DNA of 5,512 nucleotides, taken from the NCBI GenBank assembly GCA_022712235.1, contig JALAGW010000066.1, forward strand, positions 1 through 5,512. The letters are read 5' to 3'. The notes below the pieces were generated by a model, which was given only the letters and a program-made list of their open reading frames with translations, was not told the origin of the DNA and ran no database searches. Both the position numbers and the translations under genes were made by a program. Source of the DNA: Brevundimonas sp. (lineage in GTDB: Bacteria > Pseudomonadota > Alphaproteobacteria > Caulobacterales > Caulobacteraceae). Below, in pieces: positions 5,107 to 5,512 of this stretch. Position 1 is the stretch's first letter. Every line of letters begins with the position of its first letter.

Positions 5107-5512
5107 ATGAAAATCCGCGACGTGATGAGCAAGGACGTGCAGGTGGCCCGTCCCAACGACACCCTTCAGGAAGTCGCCGCCCGCATGGCGGCGGGCGATT
5201 TCGGTTTCATCCCCGTCGCCGACGGCGAGAACCTGGTCGGCGCCATCACCGACCGCGACATCACGGTGCGCGCCGTGGCCTCGGGCGCCGCGCCGACCGC
5301 CCGCGTGGTCGAGTTCCTCAGCCGCGACGCCCTGGTCGTCCGCGCCGACGACGACCTGAAGGCCGCGCTGGACCTGATGAGCTCGCGCCAGGTCCGCCGC
5401 CTGCCGGTGGTCGACAAGGACGGCCGCCTGGTCGGCGTGGTCTCGCTGGGCGACCTGTCGATACGGGTCAAGGAACGCTACGCCGGCGAGGCCCTGGAGG
5501 AAATCTCCCGCC
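5107..5512 (+). CDS. Tandem CBS-domain protein (partial, runs off the right edge)
   Basis: 135 codons are visible with no stop. The product is a soluble two-CBS (Bateman module) protein. CBS1 spans about residues 1-60: MKIRDVMSKDV, then DFGFIPVADGENLVGAITDRDI (31-52). CBS2 spans about 66-122: VEFLSRDALVVRADDDLKAALDLM, then QVRRLPVVDKDGRLVGVVSLGDL (95-117). Both end in the typical G-hydrophobic-(I/V)(T/S)-x-(R/G)D turn that lines the nucleotide site. Stand-alone proteins of this type are usually about 140-150 residues, so probably only a few residues are missing. CBS pairs commonly bind adenine nucleotides (AMP, ATP, SAM or NAD). The ligand and target here cannot be told from sequence. The gene is divergent from the flavoprotein and shares a 137-base control region with it. 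The near-match EcfG promoter suggests stress induction. Confidence 0.9.
   Translation, partial: MKIRDVMSKDVQVARPNDTLQEVAARMAAGDFGFIPVADGENLVGAITDRDITVRAVASGAAPTARVVEFLSRDALVVRADDDLKAALDLMSSRQVRRLPVVDKDGRLVGVVSLGDLSIRVKERYAGEALEEISR

Noticed and set aside
3848..5110. 420-codon plus-strand open frame opposite the flavoprotein
   Set aside because: It is antisense to a gene with strong flavodoxin-like motifs, has no recognisable domain or ribosome site, and runs across the divergent control region into the CBS start.

Overview
This is a GC-rich window from a bacterial chromosome, most likely an alphaproteobacterium and plausibly a member of the Caulobacterales such as Brevundimonas or a relative. 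That placement is an inference. It rests on the strong G/C third-position bias, the look of the proteins, a REP-like palindrome of a kind common between alphaproteobacterial genes, and a promoter motif (GGAAC-N16-CGTT) typical of the alphaproteobacterial general stress sigma factor EcfG/SigT.

Layout, left to right. Positions 1-417 (minus) hold most of an NADPH-dependent FMN reductase gene. It runs off the left edge and is broken by two in-frame TAG codons near its 5' end. Positions 418-645 are non-coding as far as I can tell. They carry a short hydrophobic reading frame of doubtful meaning and a near-perfect 31-bp inverted repeat whose arms are themselves palindromes. Three intact minus-strand genes follow. 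In transcription order (right to left) they are a 362-residue flavodoxin-fold oxidoreductase (3881-4969), a Kef-type potassium/proton antiporter with a C-terminal NAD-binding RCK domain (1959-3821), and nicotinate phosphoribosyltransferase pncB (646-1956). The antiporter and pncB are 2 bases apart. The flavoprotein and antiporter are 59 bases apart, with a small GC hairpin between them. Positions 4970-5106 form a divergent control region. From 5107 a plus-strand gene for a tandem CBS-domain protein runs off the right edge.

How the genes may work together (inference): in enterobacteria, Kef potassium efflux systems work with a flavodoxin-like NAD(P)H oxidoreductase (KefF or KefG) and are gated by glutathione adducts and nucleotides at the RCK domain. 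Here an unrelated-looking, larger, cysteine-rich flavoprotein sits directly upstream of a Kef-type antiporter, and an NAD-salvage enzyme sits directly downstream. A perfect EcfG-type promoter lies in front of the flavoprotein and a near match points toward the CBS gene. The simplest reading is a stress-induced redox/NAD/potassium module. This is the most interesting hypothesis in the window, but it is built from individually known families. I see no CRISPR array, transposase, rRNA or tRNA. The long plus-strand open frames opposite pncB, the antiporter and the flavoprotein are best explained as antisense shadows in GC-rich DNA.
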